IMG/VR virus record: IMGVR_UViG_3300031857_000082
Coordinates: 23,215-87,214 of that record
DNA: 64,000 bases
Reading direction: 5' to 3' (one strand)
Source of the DNA: a virus
The notes below the pieces were generated by a model. The model saw only the letters and a program-made list of their open reading frames with translations. It was not told the DNA's origin and did not search any database. Position numbers and translations under genes: made by a program. Within the stretch, counting starts at the first letter, position 1. Each line of letters opens with the position of its first letter. Positions 10,253 through 18,004 of the stretch are shown here, in pieces.

Positions 10253-10936
10253 TTACATTTGTGCTGGGGCTTGTCCAACTGTTCTGTCGACAATTTTGCC
10301 GTATGAACCGTTAGATGCTGACAACAGACGGAATGTAACTTCGAACATAGAAGGTGTATCACGCTTTGCAGAAACTGATACATTCTCGATTGAGAGTGCA
10401 CGGTTTGCTACGTAAATACGTTCTACTGCGTTGTTTCCTGTTTTTGTTGGATCTCCAGATCCTGGACCAACAGCAACAAGAGCACGCTCTACTGGAACAT
10501 CGCCAATATCTCCTGAAGAGAGATTTAAGCGAGCACCGCCGAATCCTTTGTCTGCTTCTTTTGCTGCAATTGCAGTAACCAAGTTATCAAGTGTTGCTTC
10601 TGCAAAACCTGTAACCATAGAAACTTGCATACCTTGTTTGTAAAGTTTTGCAACGTCTAGCAATTGATCAACTTGAACTTCACCAAAGTCTGGTTGGAAT
10701 TGTAATTCCAAACCATTCATTGTGTAGCCAACACTTGACCAATCTGCTGAATCAGCAAGGGTGTCTTTGTAGGATGAGTTAGCCTGAAATGCTGGAAGAT
10801 CAGAAGTTCCTGTTCCAGTAAATGAGTAAATTGCTGATGCACCTGTTCCTGAAACGTATTCCAGTGGGCTATCTGCAATAAACAATGCTGCTGCACCTAC
10901 GATGATTTGTTTTGAATCACCACGTGTATATGCCAT
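10253..10936 (-). CDS. Major tail tube protein (227 aa)
   Basis: The length, beta-rich composition and position between the tail terminator candidate and the chaperone gene match the tube subunit of siphoviruses. Sequence near residues 30-60 is rich in Gly, Thr and Ser and probably forms a surface loop. GAGGAGG lies eight bases before the ATG, one of the strongest ribosome sites here, and a strong terminator follows. Both suit a very abundant structural protein that polymerises around the tape measure. Confidence 0.85.
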   Translation of the reverse strand: MAYTRGDSKQIIVGAAALFIADSPLEYVSGTGASAIYSFTGTGTSDLPAFQANSSYKDTLADSADWSSVGYTMNGLELQFQPDFGEVQVDQLLDVAKLYKQGMQVSMVTGFAEATLDNLVTAIAAKEADKGFGGARLNLSSGDIGDVPVERALVAVGPGSGDPTKTGNNAVERIYVANRALSIENVSVSAKRDTPSMFEVTFRLLSASNGSYGKIVDRTVGQAPAQM

Positions 10937-10985
10937 ATTTTTTTCCTCCTCTATTTTTTAACATAGTGGGGGCGTATCCTCAATA

Positions 10986-11510
10986 TCAATTATAACTTGT
11001 ATTTACATGATAGTCAAACTTGACTATTAGGTCAGTTTGATAAGGGGTTCTTGTAGTATCTAGATTAGTAGCGTCTTTCATATAAGTAACTTGGTATGCA
11101 TTTACGCATTGAAATTTAACATCTGATGGCCCAACAAAGTTATTTATGTCCTCTGCAGCAGCATCTTCCCTGTCTAGAGAAGAAAGCATTATATGCCTCA
11201 TTGCATATACGTCCTCAACACTTGCACCTCTAATTGAGTAAAGCATTTGTTGGGATTTAATAGGATAGAAATACTTATCTTTTCCAGTTCTAGCCTTTAC
11301 AAAATTATCATATAAAATATATGGTCTTGACCCCCATGATATTGCTCCAGCATTTGGATCATTTACGGGGAATATAGGAATAAATCTTCTTCCATTTTCT
11401 ACATATTCATTATAGAAGTCCTCATCATTTAATCTAAATTGTTCCCATACATATTTATTTACTAATACTTCTGGTGTTTTATCGCTTAAATTAGGTATAT
11501 TAATTGTCAA
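10986..11510 (-). CDS. Tail terminator / neck protein candidate (174 aa)
   Basis: This is the last gene before the major tail protein, the usual place of the tail terminator, which stops tube growth and joins tail to head. It overlaps the preceding neck gene by 11 bases. The sequence is mixed alpha/beta and ends with the strand pattern DLIVKFDYHV. No enzymatic motif is visible, and the function is inferred from gene order. Confidence 0.6.
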   Translation of the reverse strand: MTINIPNLSDKTPEVLVNKYVWEQFRLNDEDFYNEYVENGRRFIPIFPVNDPNAGAISWGSRPYILYDNFVKARTGKDKYFYPIKSQQMLYSIRGASVEDVYAMRHIMLSSLDREDAAAEDINNFVGPSDVKFQCVNAYQVTYMKDATNLDTTRTPYQTDLIVKFDYHVNTSYN

Positions 11511-12195
11511 TTTGATCTTCTCCTGGTAATTTTGATATCCAAGAAAGGGCAGTCATTTTTCCTATACCCGCCGCATTTGTACCTTGTAAGGCTTTTTTAA
11601 AGTTTCTTTCATATTCTTTTGGAGACTCAAAATGTTTGTAAAACTTTATTGCCTTTAAGTATACTTGGCTTAAATAGTTATTATAGAATTCTTGAAAGAC
11701 ACTTACAAAGCCACCCCTTGTTTCTGCTCCTCCAGGATTAAGAACTGTTATAGGTCCCATTCTAAAATACTCTAAACCGTCTATTTCGAAAAATAAGGCC
11801 TTTGCTTCCTTTTCCTTGATAACTACTGGGATGCCCTCTTCCATGACCTCTGCTTTGTCGTAAAACGGCTCAGTGGACCCATCCTTGACTGTCTGTGATT
11901 GTAAAAATTCTGCAGTGATTGTAGATCCTCTTCCAGAGGATATAATTCCTAAATCTACCAGTCTTGCTGTTGGGTTTCCTACTTGACCCCATTCATATAT
12001 ATGGTGAAGCATTCCTGGATGCATTCTTGCAACCCCATCTAAGTATTGATAAAAAGCATTAACACTAGTGTTTGCTACTTTTCTATTTATATATCCTTGT
12101 TGTGCTTTTGTTTCAGTAATAAACCCATCTGAGTATTTAACAAGGTTATTTAACATCTTATTTAATTTCTTAGTATCTATTTTTGCTGTAATCAT
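11500..12195 (-). CDS. Neck protein, HK97 gp10-like candidate (231 aa)
   Basis: It lies in the connector block after the capsid gene and is coupled to its upstream neighbour by TAATG. Features include a basic N-terminal helix, the segment HPGMLHHIYEWG near residue 80, common in neck-type proteins, and a helical C-terminus. It would bind the head-closure ring and the tail terminator. Which connector it is cannot be fixed without structure comparison. Confidence 0.6.
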   Translation of the reverse strand: MITAKIDTKKLNKMLNNLVKYSDGFITETKAQQGYINRKVANTSVNAFYQYLDGVARMHPGMLHHIYEWGQVGNPTARLVDLGIISSGRGSTITAEFLQSQTVKDGSTEPFYDKAEVMEEGIPVVIKEKEAKALFFEIDGLEYFRMGPITVLNPGGAETRGGFVSVFQEFYNNYLSQVYLKAIKFYKHFESPKEYERNFKKALQGTNAAGIGKMTALSWISKLPGEDQIDN

Positions 12196-12647
12196 TAGTA
12201 GACTACCTCGTATTGTTTAGTTGATCTAGTTAAGTATCCACGATAGAAATCTACAGCATGAAAGGCGTTGTATGAAGGAACAAAAGATTGAATTTCATAT
12301 TGAGTTTTGGAATCTTCTCTTTCTGTCCATACTACTTTGCCTTCTGAGTCTTTTATGTTAGTAACCAAAACCTCTGTAATAGGGTAGTGTGTTCCACCTT
12401 TTTTTCTTTGAATATCATCAGATGTTCTAAAGGCAATATCAGAGTTATATTGAAAAAAAGCAGTTGTAGACTTTAGTTCACTATTTAATGTTTTATCTGC
12501 CATTGCTGATACGGCTGAGCATTTAACTGTTCTATCAAAAACCCAAGTTCTTTCCATTGTTCCAAAATCGTTCTGTCTAGTTTCTGCATAAAATATTTCA
12601 GCAGTCATAGGATAGAGTATATTATCTATTCCAGCACCTGGGAGCAT
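12195..12647 (-). CDS. Head-closure / head-tail connector protein (150 aa)
   Basis: Its ATG directly follows the TAA of the upstream connector gene and its end overlaps the next start, so the three neck genes form one coupled unit. The sequence is mostly beta strands (AEIFYAETRQNDFG, YPITEVLVTNIKD). Size and position fit a head-closure protein that plugs the portal after packaging. No motif proves it. Confidence 0.6.
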   Translation of the reverse strand: MLPGAGIDNILYPMTAEIFYAETRQNDFGTMERTWVFDRTVKCSAVSAMADKTLNSELKSTTAFFQYNSDIAFRTSDDIQRKKGGTHYPITEVLVTNIKDSEGKVVWTEREDSKTQYEIQSFVPSYNAFHAVDFYRGYLTRSTKQYEVVY

Positions 12648-13544
12648 TTACAACACCCCAACACGAATTGGTCTCTTATATCTCTCCAAGATCCTGTCAA
12701 CTATAAGGTTGCCAGTTGTGGCCGTCCAATTTTTAGCAAACTTAATCTTAAAATCATCATTATCAAAGGATTCAATATATCTATTTATATATTTGATATT
12801 ATCTTTAAATATATCTTGAACCAATAGTTCACATGCTTCTTGAATATCTTGTGGTATAACCTTCCATCCATAATCAGCATCTACGATATATTCATACCCT
12901 TCAAAAAAGTCTACATCTAAGAATCTATCTCTCCATACCTTCTTATAGTTTATTCTATTTGATTCTGGGATATCTAATACTATGGCATTTAATTGTTTAT
13001 TAATCATATAGTCTGCCTCGTTATTTTGAGAAGAGGCATCATACATCAATTCTCCATTTTCATAAATCTTGTATAGGTTATGAATTTTTTCGTCTATAAG
13101 TAATTCATCTGTTCCTGTGCCAATAAATTCTTTTTCTTTTCTGATATATCCAAAGCCGTCTGTGTGTGAGTCAATTATGTATCTTGCTAGTCTTTCGTAT
13201 TCAACTATGCTATTTCTTTCTACAGTTGTAAGAGTTGTTGTCTTTCCGTATAACTTTAGGCCTGTAGCATCTATATTGCAGTATGGCCTTACTATTTCAA
13301 TATTTGTAATATTTACAATGTCATTTTGAGGATCTTTTACTGTTGCTACCAGGGAGCCTGTATAAGTTAAATAATGCTCTGGTATTGAGAATACCACTAC
13401 ACCAGATCCATTTGAATTTGCACTTGCTGAATATGACTGTGAGGTTATTAAGTCATCTAATTCTATTTTATAATTTACGCTTGAACTTAATCCAGAAAAT
13501 GATGCAGACAAACTTGTTGTGTTATTCAATCTTAAAAGTTCCAT
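12648..13544 (-). CDS. Head-tail adaptor with N-terminal beta-sandwich domain (298 aa)
   Basis: The start is ATG at 13544, because AGAGG lies five bases upstream; a GTG two codons earlier falls inside that spacing. Residues 1-95 look like an Ig-like beta sandwich (Ser/Asn-rich strands, SGVVVFSIPEHY). Residues about 105-298 are helical in the style of gp6/gp15 head-tail adaptors (PQDIQEACELLVQDIF). First gene after the capsid terminator, the usual adaptor slot. The fused sandwich may decorate the neck. Confidence 0.65.
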   Translation of the reverse strand: MELLRLNNTTSLSASFSGLSSSVNYKIELDDLITSQSYSASANSNGSGVVVFSIPEHYLTYTGSLVATVKDPQNDIVNITNIEIVRPYCNIDATGLKLYGKTTTLTTVERNSIVEYERLARYIIDSHTDGFGYIRKEKEFIGTGTDELLIDEKIHNLYKIYENGELMYDASSQNNEADYMINKQLNAIVLDIPESNRINYKKVWRDRFLDVDFFEGYEYIVDADYGWKVIPQDIQEACELLVQDIFKDNIKYINRYIESFDNDDFKIKFAKNWTATTGNLIVDRILERYKRPIRVGVL

Positions 13545-13581
13545 GTGCACCTCTAAATTATTATATCATTTATAAAAAATA

Positions 13582-13607
13582 AGAGGGGAGTATCTCTACC
13601 CCCCTCT
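13582..13607 (-). terminator. Rho-independent terminator after capsid gene
   Basis: A 9-bp stem (AGAGGGGGG with CTCCCCTCT, one G-U pair) is followed on the minus strand by TATTTTTTA. It lies between the capsid gene and the adaptor gene and probably isolates the abundant capsid message. Confidence 0.85.
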
Positions 13608-13625
13608 CTGATTTCGTAAAGCAAA

Positions 13626-14606
13626 TTATGCTGTACGTGCGATTGCATCAGTTTCTTCGATTTGAACACCGAAACGTAAGAATACAGTATATTCTACTGT
13701 GTCTTTCTTAGGTTGGAATTCACGATGAACTGTGATATCTCTTTGGAAACCCCAAATTCTATTTTCAGGGAATGTCAAAGTGATACGGTTTGCAGGCATC
13801 AAAGGAACTTCCAATAAAGGAAGACCTAATACACGGTACTGGATTGGAGCACCTAGTATTTGTGGTTCTTGGCCAGCAACAACTCTTTCAACGATTCTTT
13901 CGCTGTTCAAGTTGCCTGAAGATCCAAGGCCATTGATGATGTTTGATACTGTTTCTGTATCTGCATAGAACTTCATTGCTGCACGTGAGGCACGGTATTT
14001 ACGAGGCATTGCAAGCACAAGTGCTTGTAAGTCTTCGATATTTGTACCAAATGTTGCAGTGTTTGTTGAAGTATTTTCTTTTGTGACAAATCCTTCAAGG
14101 ATGTTTAGGAACGCATTTGATCCTGTTCCAGTTCCGTTGATTGCAAGATCTTCAAGATCGTTTGCAAACGCACGGGTCATGGTACGGACTAAGTGGTCTT
14201 CTAAACCTGCTCCTTCTAGGTTGTCTTCTAGTGCTTCTGTTGATACTTCCCAATCAAGACGAATCTTCTTTGTTGAAAGTTCAACCTTTGTGAAAGTTAC
14301 GCCAGCGTTTGTGTAAGTTGCATCTGCTTGTGCAGCGGCACGGATTACACGTTCGCCTACGTTTAACTTTTCAAGTTCTGAAGCGTTTGTACGCATTGTT
14401 ACTCTGCGTCCATCTCTTGCAAGAACTTGTTGTTCGAAAATGTATTCGATAAATTGGCGTGATTGCTCAGGAGCAAGAATACCGCCGTCATTAGCGGCAC
14501 TTCCTGCGACACCAAGGTCTCCTGCGGCTGGGGTTGTTACACCACCAATACCACCAGAAACGATAGATCCTGTAGCAGCAGCCTTTTCTAAAATTTCATC
14601 TGCCAT
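13626..14606 (-). CDS. HK97-fold major capsid protein (326 aa)
   Basis: It lies directly after the protease and scaffold gene, with GGGAGGTGA seven bases before the ATG. The sequence has the order seen in the HK97 capsid family: a Gly/Ala-rich N-arm (residues 1-45), an E-loop region around 60-110, a spine-helix region (EDNLEGAGLEDHLVRTMTRAFANDLEDLAINGTG, near 120-155, written here only as a position guide to its start EDNLEGAG), and a C-terminal strand FLRFGVQIEE. The length is typical. A terminator follows. Confidence 0.9.
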   Translation of the reverse strand: MADEILEKAAATGSIVSGGIGGVTTPAAGDLGVAGSAANDGGILAPEQSRQFIEYIFEQQVLARDGRRVTMRTNASELEKLNVGERVIRAAAQADATYTNAGVTFTKVELSTKKIRLDWEVSTEALEDNLEGAGLEDHLVRTMTRAFANDLEDLAINGTGTGSNAFLNILEGFVTKENTSTNTATFGTNIEDLQALVLAMPRKYRASRAAMKFYADTETVSNIINGLGSSGNLNSERIVERVVAGQEPQILGAPIQYRVLGLPLLEVPLMPANRITLTFPENRIWGFQRDITVHREFQPKKDTVEYTVFLRFGVQIEETDAIARTA

Positions 14607-14628
14607 AATATTTTCACCTCCCAGTGAA

Positions 14629-15240
14629 TTAACGATATAGGTCAGCGGAATTGAGGAAACGCCCGCCCCACATCGATCCTTTTCTTATTTGTGTTTCCTG
14701 AACGACCCCGCCGAGGTCGCCAGACTTACGGACAGCGGTATCGTCTTCTAGTGAGTCGACACGCTTTCCAAACTCATCAACATTGTTTTTTACTCCTGCA
14801 ATTTCCTCTTTTGCGGAAACAATGCTTTTTTGTAGTTCTGTCATTTTTTCGTTAAGTGACTTAACTGTTGCCACCAAATCTCCAAGTGCTGAAGCAACTG
14901 TATTTTGAACCTCGTCAATAGATTCTTGTACTGTATCTACAGCCTTTGCCAATTCTGCGTCTTCGCTATCTTCGGCGGGAGTGGCGGCATCTTCTGCTGG
15001 TGCATCTGTTGCTGCTTCTGCTGGTGCATCTGCTGCTTCTGCTGGTGCATCTGCGGCTGGTGCTACTGCTTCTGCTGGTGCTTCTTCTGCACTATCAGAT
15101 TTTTCAATGTTTTCTTCGGTAGCAACTTCTTCAGCGGCTGGTGCTTCTGCTGCAACTTCTGCTGCGGCTGGTGCATCTGCGGCTGGTGTTTCAACAACTT
15201 CTTCAGTTGCTGGTGCTACTTCTACATTTTCTTCTGCCAT
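14629..15240 (-). CDS. Nested in-frame scaffold protein (203 aa) from internal start
   Basis: Codon 262 of the protease gene is an ATG preceded by AAGGAGGGG and six bases, one of the best ribosome sites in the window, although it lies inside a gene. The 203-aa product lacks the protease domain and keeps the Ala/Pro/Glu-rich linker and the coiled coil (near its residues 95-165). Lambda makes its scaffold Nu3 from an internal start of protease gene C in the same way. Independent translation is inferred. Confidence 0.75.
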   Translation of the reverse strand: MAEENVEVAPATEEVVETPAADAPAAAEVAAEAPAAEEVATEENIEKSDSAEEAPAEAVAPAADAPAEAADAPAEAATDAPAEDAATPAEDSEDAELAKAVDTVQESIDEVQNTVASALGDLVATVKSLNEKMTELQKSIVSAKEEIAGVKNNVDEFGKRVDSLEDDTAVRKSGDLGGVVQETQIRKGSMWGGRFLNSADLYR

Positions 15241-16023
15241 ATTATTCCCCTCCTTATCAGGATTTTCAGCCTTGGTTATTTTTTCACCAAGTCCAATTTT
15301 CTGCGATTTCAATAAATCTTTGATCACAGAATTCTTTTCAGTATCGTTTGATTCTACAAAGCCTATATTTATCATATGTTTTTCACATGATGGACATGAA
15401 GAATCTTCTTCTTGAGAAAGTCTTACTAGGGAATCTGATTCGCACCAGTAAACATTTTCAAGATCTACTTTACTAATAATACCATCTATTTTGTTTGTAC
15501 CGTCTGCTACTTTTTCAATTGACACAATATTGGCAAATTGATTAGCAGGATTGTCTACTAATGAAAGTTCGTGTAGGTCATATTCTTTAATAACCCTAAT
15601 TGCTTTATCCATCTTGGAGTCATACATTTCTTCAGAATCTTTAATGCTACCACCAATAGAAAAGCCAGAAAGAGTACCATCAAGAACTTTTTCCCAAGTG
15701 TCTTGAGCACCTTTTGATATATATGCATTTACGAATACTCCATTGTAAAATTTGTCTTCTTCTTTATTATAAAATTTATCTGATTTAAATGACACTACCC
15801 TGCCGACTGCGATAGGCATGTGCATTTCACGTAGGTTGCCACGGAATCTTTCAAACGCTTTAATACTGACATCGGTTGGAACGATGTCTGCTTGCTTGTC
15901 AATGTTGTCAAGGGTTGCAAAACCAGAAACTGTTCGTTTCTCTTTATCGACTTTAGCGATTGGCATGGACAACTTGATGCTGTTGTCTTCTGAGTGCCAA
16001 AATGCTTTATGCAAATTAGTCAT
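14629..16023 (-). CDS. Prohead protease with C-terminal scaffold region (464 aa)
   Basis: Residues 20-165 form a HK97-type prohead protease: His68 (REMHMPIAVGR), Ser122 (LSGFSIGGS) and Glu152 (HELSLVDNPAN) fit the catalytic set of that family. Residues 194-216 hold C194, C210, C213 and H216, a possible zinc knuckle. From 262 on the protein is Ala/Pro/Glu-rich (to about 355) and then coiled coil, like a capsid scaffold. The protease would cleave scaffold and capsid N-arms during head maturation. An internal strong ribosome site starts a nested product. Confidence 0.88.
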   Translation of the reverse strand: MTNLHKAFWHSEDNSIKLSMPIAKVDKEKRTVSGFATLDNIDKQADIVPTDVSIKAFERFRGNLREMHMPIAVGRVVSFKSDKFYNKEEDKFYNGVFVNAYISKGAQDTWEKVLDGTLSGFSIGGSIKDSEEMYDSKMDKAIRVIKEYDLHELSLVDNPANQFANIVSIEKVADGTNKIDGIISKVDLENVYWCESDSLVRLSQEEDSSCPSCEKHMINIGFVESNDTEKNSVIKDLLKSQKIGLGEKITKAENPDKEGNNMAEENVEVAPATEEVVETPAADAPAAAEVAAEAPAAEEVATEENIEKSDSAEEAPAEAVAPAADAPAEAADAPAEAATDAPAEDAATPAEDSEDAELAKAVDTVQESIDEVQNTVASALGDLVATVKSLNEKMTELQKSIVSAKEEIAGVKNNVDEFGKRVDSLEDDTAVRKSGDLGGVVQETQIRKGSMWGGRFLNSADLYR

Positions 16024-16074
16024 ACTACCTCTATTATAATTAGTCTTTATAGGGCTTTACAATATTATAACAAA

Positions 16075-17631
16075 TTATTCTTGAGATCTACCTTCACCCT
16101 GGGCATTTCGTCCAGTAGTGGTGGATGCAGAATCGGAAGCATTATCTGTTCTCTGTTGGTCTCTACTTCTATTTCCAGTTGATTGAGCGACTTGTTCTGC
16201 TCTGGCTTGTGCACCTAGAACAATGGGGTCTGAGCCGCCAGGTCTAACTGGATACCCTAATCTTTCACGAACTTCATTTGGAACAACTACCTGCATACGT
16301 AGGTATCTCTCGTCAATTTGACTTTGAGTTTGTTCGTCTGTCAATGTTAGTTCATTGAATTTAAGGGCAAGCATATCTGTTTTTTCCTTAACAATCTTGT
16401 TAATGGTTTTTTCTAGATTTCTTTGTGCTGGTCTTGCTACTTGTTCCTTAAATGTTCTATCTGCCACCAATGCTGATGCGATAGAAACTCCCGCTCCACC
16501 ACCAACTTTTGAATAAGGCACTTGGTGTGCCATTAAGATATCGTCACGATTTGACTTACGGTATTTTTCAAACGATCCGTCTTGAATACCATTCTCAATT
16601 GGTTTTAGATCAAAATCTACTTTATTATCTGGTCCATCTCCAGGAAGAGGGATGTAGAGTGTTCTGTGGTTTTGTCCACGAAGTCCAGCCTGCATGAATC
16701 TAAAGAACTTATCTTCTGCTTCTGGGCTAAGTTTTGCACCCTTTACCAAGGCAATGTATCTAGGAACTGCTTTGTTTTCAAAGTAATCAACATTGTATTT
16801 TGCTGCTAGTTCATTACCAACCATAGAAGTTGCTGCTGACACTGTATCTGGAACTCCATAGTATGAGTTCTTTGGAGAATACTTTTTAATATGAATTAGT
16901 TCATTTGGCCTATTGTCGCTTGTTACAGGGTTGATATTTCTTTGTTCTTGGAAGTTTCTAAAGTATACTACCTTTTGATTTACTATTTGAATATACCCGT
17001 CACGCATACGGCGTACACGAATTGTGGTTGCTGGGATATGACCAATGTAACCAATATCTCCATTTACTTTTCTACCAATTTCAATGTATCCATTACCTAC
17101 TGTTTCAACATCTGTATATACTTTTTCTAAAACATGTGTAAATGTATCTTCATCATTTAGGCTTTCTAGCCATTCGGTCATTTGAGCCTTAGTTCTTTGA
17201 ATCTTTCTTTGTGCCCTCATTAATTGATCTTCTGATTCTGACTCTTCTAATTTTGCAACTGTTGAATCAGTCATTTCAAAACTATATCCTAGCCCAACTG
17301 TATTGGCAACCTTTGCATTAATAGCGGCATGATTAGCATATGAATTTTCATAAAAGTATGCCAACTCATCTAGGTTATATGGTGGAAGGACTACGTCAAA
17401 AAGACCATAGGCTGTAACCATATCCATTTCTGGAAATAGTTGTTTTGATTTAGTATCGTCTATTCCTTGAAATGCTTTATTAACTGTTCTTGAAATTTTG
17501 CGTTTAAAATTTTGATGTAGCCCATCATAGGACTTTACAAGTTCTCCATCTGTTGTAAATGGATCGACCTTAGTTTTCTTTTCAACCTTGTCTAAATTAT
17601 CTATCCTTGCTATTGCTTCGTTATCTTCCAT
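16075..17631 (-). CDS. Portal protein (518 aa)
   Basis: Size, position upstream of the protease and sequence fit the phage portal family (HK97/SPP1 style): NHAAINAKVANTVGLG near residue 90, a wing region with WLESLNDEDTF, a clip and stem around 240-330 and an unstructured Gln/Ser-rich C-terminus. The dodecameric ring would sit at the capsid vertex for DNA passage. ATG 17631 overlaps the end of the upstream gene by 11 bases and is preferred; an upstream in-frame GTG at 17667 would add 12 residues. No terminase gene lies upstream, which is unusual. Confidence 0.88.
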   Translation of the reverse strand: MEDNEAIARIDNLDKVEKKTKVDPFTTDGELVKSYDGLHQNFKRKISRTVNKAFQGIDDTKSKQLFPEMDMVTAYGLFDVVLPPYNLDELAYFYENSYANHAAINAKVANTVGLGYSFEMTDSTVAKLEESESEDQLMRAQRKIQRTKAQMTEWLESLNDEDTFTHVLEKVYTDVETVGNGYIEIGRKVNGDIGYIGHIPATTIRVRRMRDGYIQIVNQKVVYFRNFQEQRNINPVTSDNRPNELIHIKKYSPKNSYYGVPDTVSAATSMVGNELAAKYNVDYFENKAVPRYIALVKGAKLSPEAEDKFFRFMQAGLRGQNHRTLYIPLPGDGPDNKVDFDLKPIENGIQDGSFEKYRKSNRDDILMAHQVPYSKVGGGAGVSIASALVADRTFKEQVARPAQRNLEKTINKIVKEKTDMLALKFNELTLTDEQTQSQIDERYLRMQVVVPNEVRERLGYPVRPGGSDPIVLGAQARAEQVAQSTGNRSRDQQRTDNASDSASTTTGRNAQGEGRSQE

Positions 17632-17986
17632 GTTTTCTAAAACCTTCTTCTGCTGCCATCCAGGCACCGATATCTGTTTGACTTGGGATTAAGCCATCTT
17701 TCATTCTTTGTGTTTGTTCTGCATATTCTTCATCTGTAACTCTAGTCACACCAGCCATGAATTCTACTTTGCCTTCTGGAGCACCATAGTACTCTGCTGC
17801 TTTTCTTATCTTTGACATTTTTTCAATATCATAAGGTCTTCCAGGGATATTCATTATATTTCCCTTGCCATCTCCAAAGGGCTTGCCATCAAAGTCACAT
17901 TTCCAGACATATATGCCCCAGTCAGACTTTTTTTCTACTACACTTACTCTAGGCTTACCATTATTTTTTAATTTCTTTGGATTCAT
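17621..17986 (-). CDS. Small conserved-looking protein before portal (121 aa)
   Basis: The protein is basic at the N-terminus (PKKLKNNGKPR), then has a strand-rich segment with WGIYVWKCDFDGKPFGDG and a helical C-terminus (DEEYAEQTQRMKDG). It overlaps the portal start. I recognise no domain. The position suggests a role with the portal or packaging. No ribosome site is seen; a TATACT box lies seven bases upstream, so the mRNA may be leaderless. Confidence 0.65.
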   Translation of the reverse strand: MNPKKLKNNGKPRVSVVEKKSDWGIYVWKCDFDGKPFGDGKGNIMNIPGRPYDIEKMSKIRKAAEYYGAPEGKVEFMAGVTRVTDEEYAEQTQRMKDGLIPSQTDIGAWMAAEEGFRKHGR

Positions 17987-17993
17987 GTACTCA

Positions 17994-17999
17994 AGTATA
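17994..17999 (-). promoter_or_regulatory. Extended -10 box TGGTATACT, leaderless type
   Basis: TATACT with a TG extension ends seven bases before the ATG of the 121-aa gene, and no ribosome site intervenes. It would start a transcript at or near the start codon, opening the head gene block. Confidence 0.5.
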
Positions 18000-18004
18000 C
18001 CATA

